DNA from: an uncultured Halioglobus sp.
GTDB taxonomy: Bacteria; Pseudomonadota; Gammaproteobacteria; Pseudomonadales; Halieaceae
Reading direction: 5' to 3'
Assembly: GCA_905480565.1 (NCBI GenBank)
Contig: CAJQQW010000258.1
Coordinates: forward strand, 1-6,929
DNA length: 6,929 bases
How positions within the stretch are numbered: position 1 is the first letter of the stretch; each line of letters opens with the position of its first letter. This document shows positions 6,240 through 6,929 of the stretch, in pieces. The position numbers and the translations under genes were made by a program. The notes beneath the pieces were generated by a model. It saw only the letters and a program-made list of their open reading frames with translations. It did not search any database and had not been told where the DNA came from.

Positions 6240-6289
6240 TATGCCTTGATATCCTCGACAGTCTACTTGATTCGATACCCTAAGGCATA
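6240..6289 (-). promoter_or_regulatory. RNA hairpin masking the xseA ribosome binding site
   Basis: On the minus strand UAUGCCUU (6289-6282) pairs exactly with AAGGCAUA (6247-6240). Continuing inward after a 2-base AG bulge, GGUAUC (6279-6274) pairs with GAUAUC (6253-6248), with one G-U wobble. That gives a 14-base-pair stem with a 20-base loop ending directly at the GTG start of xseA. The AAGG Shine-Dalgarno is buried in the stem. The wobble becomes an A-C mismatch on the plus strand, so the fold fits xseA mRNA better. There is no U-run, so it is not a terminator. It works only if transcription begins upstream of 6289; the xseA promoter is not clear. Confidence 0.5.
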
Positions 6290-6407
6290 CGGTATGACCC
6301 GTTCATGCAGCTCATTTCGCAATAGCTGGCAACCCGTGGTGTGCCGCAAGTGTCCCAGGGCAGGGTTATCACCTGACAGACAAATTTCGATAAAGTCGCG
6401 CAGGTAA

Positions 6408-6436
6408 TTGTGCTGCCGTGCCCGAGGTCTTATAAT
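6408..6436 (+). promoter_or_regulatory. Sigma-70 promoter of guaB
   Basis: A perfect -10 TATAAT (6431-6436) follows TTGTGC (6408-6413), a moderate -35, at the ideal 17-base spacing. Transcription should start near 6443, giving a leader of about 35 bases. The stretch after the -10 is G/C-rich (CGCGACC), a discriminator type associated with stringent, growth-rate-linked control, as known for E. coli guaB. I see no PurR-like box. Confidence 0.72.
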
Positions 6437-6441
6437 CGCGA

Positions 6442-6457
6442 CCTGCAATGAGGCAGG
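6442..6457 (+). repeat. Small hairpin in the guaB leader
   Basis: CCTGC (6442-6446) and GCAGG (6453-6457) are complementary around a 6-base loop. If transcription starts near 6443, this would lie at the very 5' end of the guaB mRNA and might shield it from decay. A five-pair stem can also arise by chance. Confidence 0.3.
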
Positions 6458-6477
6458 CCCGCTGGAGATGAGTTTTT

Positions 6478-6929
6478 ATGCTACGAATCGCCCAGGAAGC
6501 GCTCACATTCGATGACGTTCTGTTATCGCCAGGGTACTCAGAGGTCGTAGCGACAGATGTTTCTCTGGCGACGCGCCTGACCCGGGAGATCGATCTCAAT
6601 CTGCCCATGGTGTCTGCGGCCATGGATACCGTAACAGAGCACCGCCTTGCGATTGCCATGGCACAGGAAGGTGGCATCGGCATCATCCACAAGAGTATGA
6701 CCATTGCCGAACAGGCAGAGCAGGTCAGGCGGGTCAAAAAGTTCGAAAGCGGTGTGGTCAAGGATCCGATTACCATCCAGCAGGGTGCCACGATCGGTGA
6801 GTTAATTGACCTGACCAATGCACACGGTATTTCGGGTGTCCCGGTGCTCAACGGCGAGGATCTGGTGGGCATCGTGACTCGCCGGGATATGCGCTTCGAG
6901 TCTAATCCCGAGAAGCTGGTCTCCGCGAT
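6478..6929 (+). CDS. guaB: IMP dehydrogenase, N-terminal part (cut by window end)
   Basis: GuaB oxidises IMP to XMP with NAD+, the first committed step of guanine nucleotide synthesis. The 150 codons present cover the start of the TIM barrel, with the family signatures [13 protein letters not shown] (residues 9-21) and [20 protein letters not shown] (41-60), and [10 protein letters not shown] around 65-74. From about 95 a CBS domain begins ([13 protein letters not shown], then [22 protein letters not shown]). The catalytic Cys loop lies beyond the window. The frame is open to the edge, so this is truncation by the window and not a broken gene. The ATG has GGAG (6464-6467) 10 bases ahead and its own promoter. 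It is divergent from xseA, as in E. coli. Its product feeds GTP, the possible substrate of the nearby cyclase; I read that as coincidence. Confidence 0.98.
   Translation, partial: MLRIAQEALTFDDVLLSPGYSEVVATDVSLATRLTREIDLNLPMVSAAMDTVTEHRLAIAMAQEGGIGIIHKSMTIAEQAEQVRRVKKFESGVVKDPITIQQGATIGELIDLTNAHGISGVPVLNGEDLVGIVTRRDMRFESNPEKLVSA

Noticed and set aside
6294..6407. 37-codon plus-strand frame with a Cys-x-x-Cys, preceded by AAGG
   Set aside because: It is short, rich in Arg and Ser and has no promoter of its own. The AAGG ahead of it is simply one arm of the xseA leader inverted repeat.
6263..6448. 61-codon minus-strand open frame between xseA and guaB
   Set aside because: It starts with TTG, has no convincing ribosome binding site, runs across the guaB -10 and -35 and ends inside the xseA leader hairpin. 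It has no recognisable motif.

Overview
The window reads as chromosomal DNA from a gammaproteobacterium. The best evidence is a divergent xseA / guaB pair at the right end, an arrangement known from E. coli and Pseudomonas, together with moderate G+C, dense packing and an outer-membrane-type lipoprotein gene at the left end. A marine, Cellvibrionales-like host is my guess only. I see no transposase, phage gene, tRNA, rRNA or CRISPR array.

Layout, left to right: (1) a plus-strand lipoprotein gene (40-618) with a C-terminal coiled coil, possibly QseG-like. (2) A minus-strand, three-gene operon read from about 3926 down to 584. It encodes a receiver-linked class III nucleotide cyclase, a stand-alone receiver protein and a membrane histidine kinase. 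Both junctions are 4-base ATGA overlaps, and the kinase gene's 3' end overlaps the lipoprotein gene tail-to-tail by 35 bases. (3) A 266-base divergent control region (3927-4192). (4) A plus-strand Crp/Fnr-family regulator (4193-4840). (5) xseA, the exonuclease VII large subunit, on the minus strand and converging on the regulator. (6) A 238-base divergent region with a likely RNA hairpin at the xseA start and a strong guaB promoter. (7) The first 150 codons of guaB (IMP dehydrogenase), cut by the window edge.

The most interesting part is 584-4840. Read as a unit, a membrane sensor kinase would phosphorylate a small receiver protein and/or the receiver of the cyclase. The cyclase would then make a cyclic nucleotide, and the divergently encoded Crp-like protein, which keeps the phosphate-binding Arg-Ser pair, would be its effector. 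Several details make it worth a second look. The cyclase has Glu where adenylate cyclases have the purine-selecting Lys, which is a guanylate-cyclase-like sign. It carries an H-box-like helix with no kinase ATPase domain. The regulator has Leu at the position aligned with a Crp adenine contact. Together these raise the possibility of a cGMP, rather than cAMP, signalling module. That is an inference from motifs and gene order.
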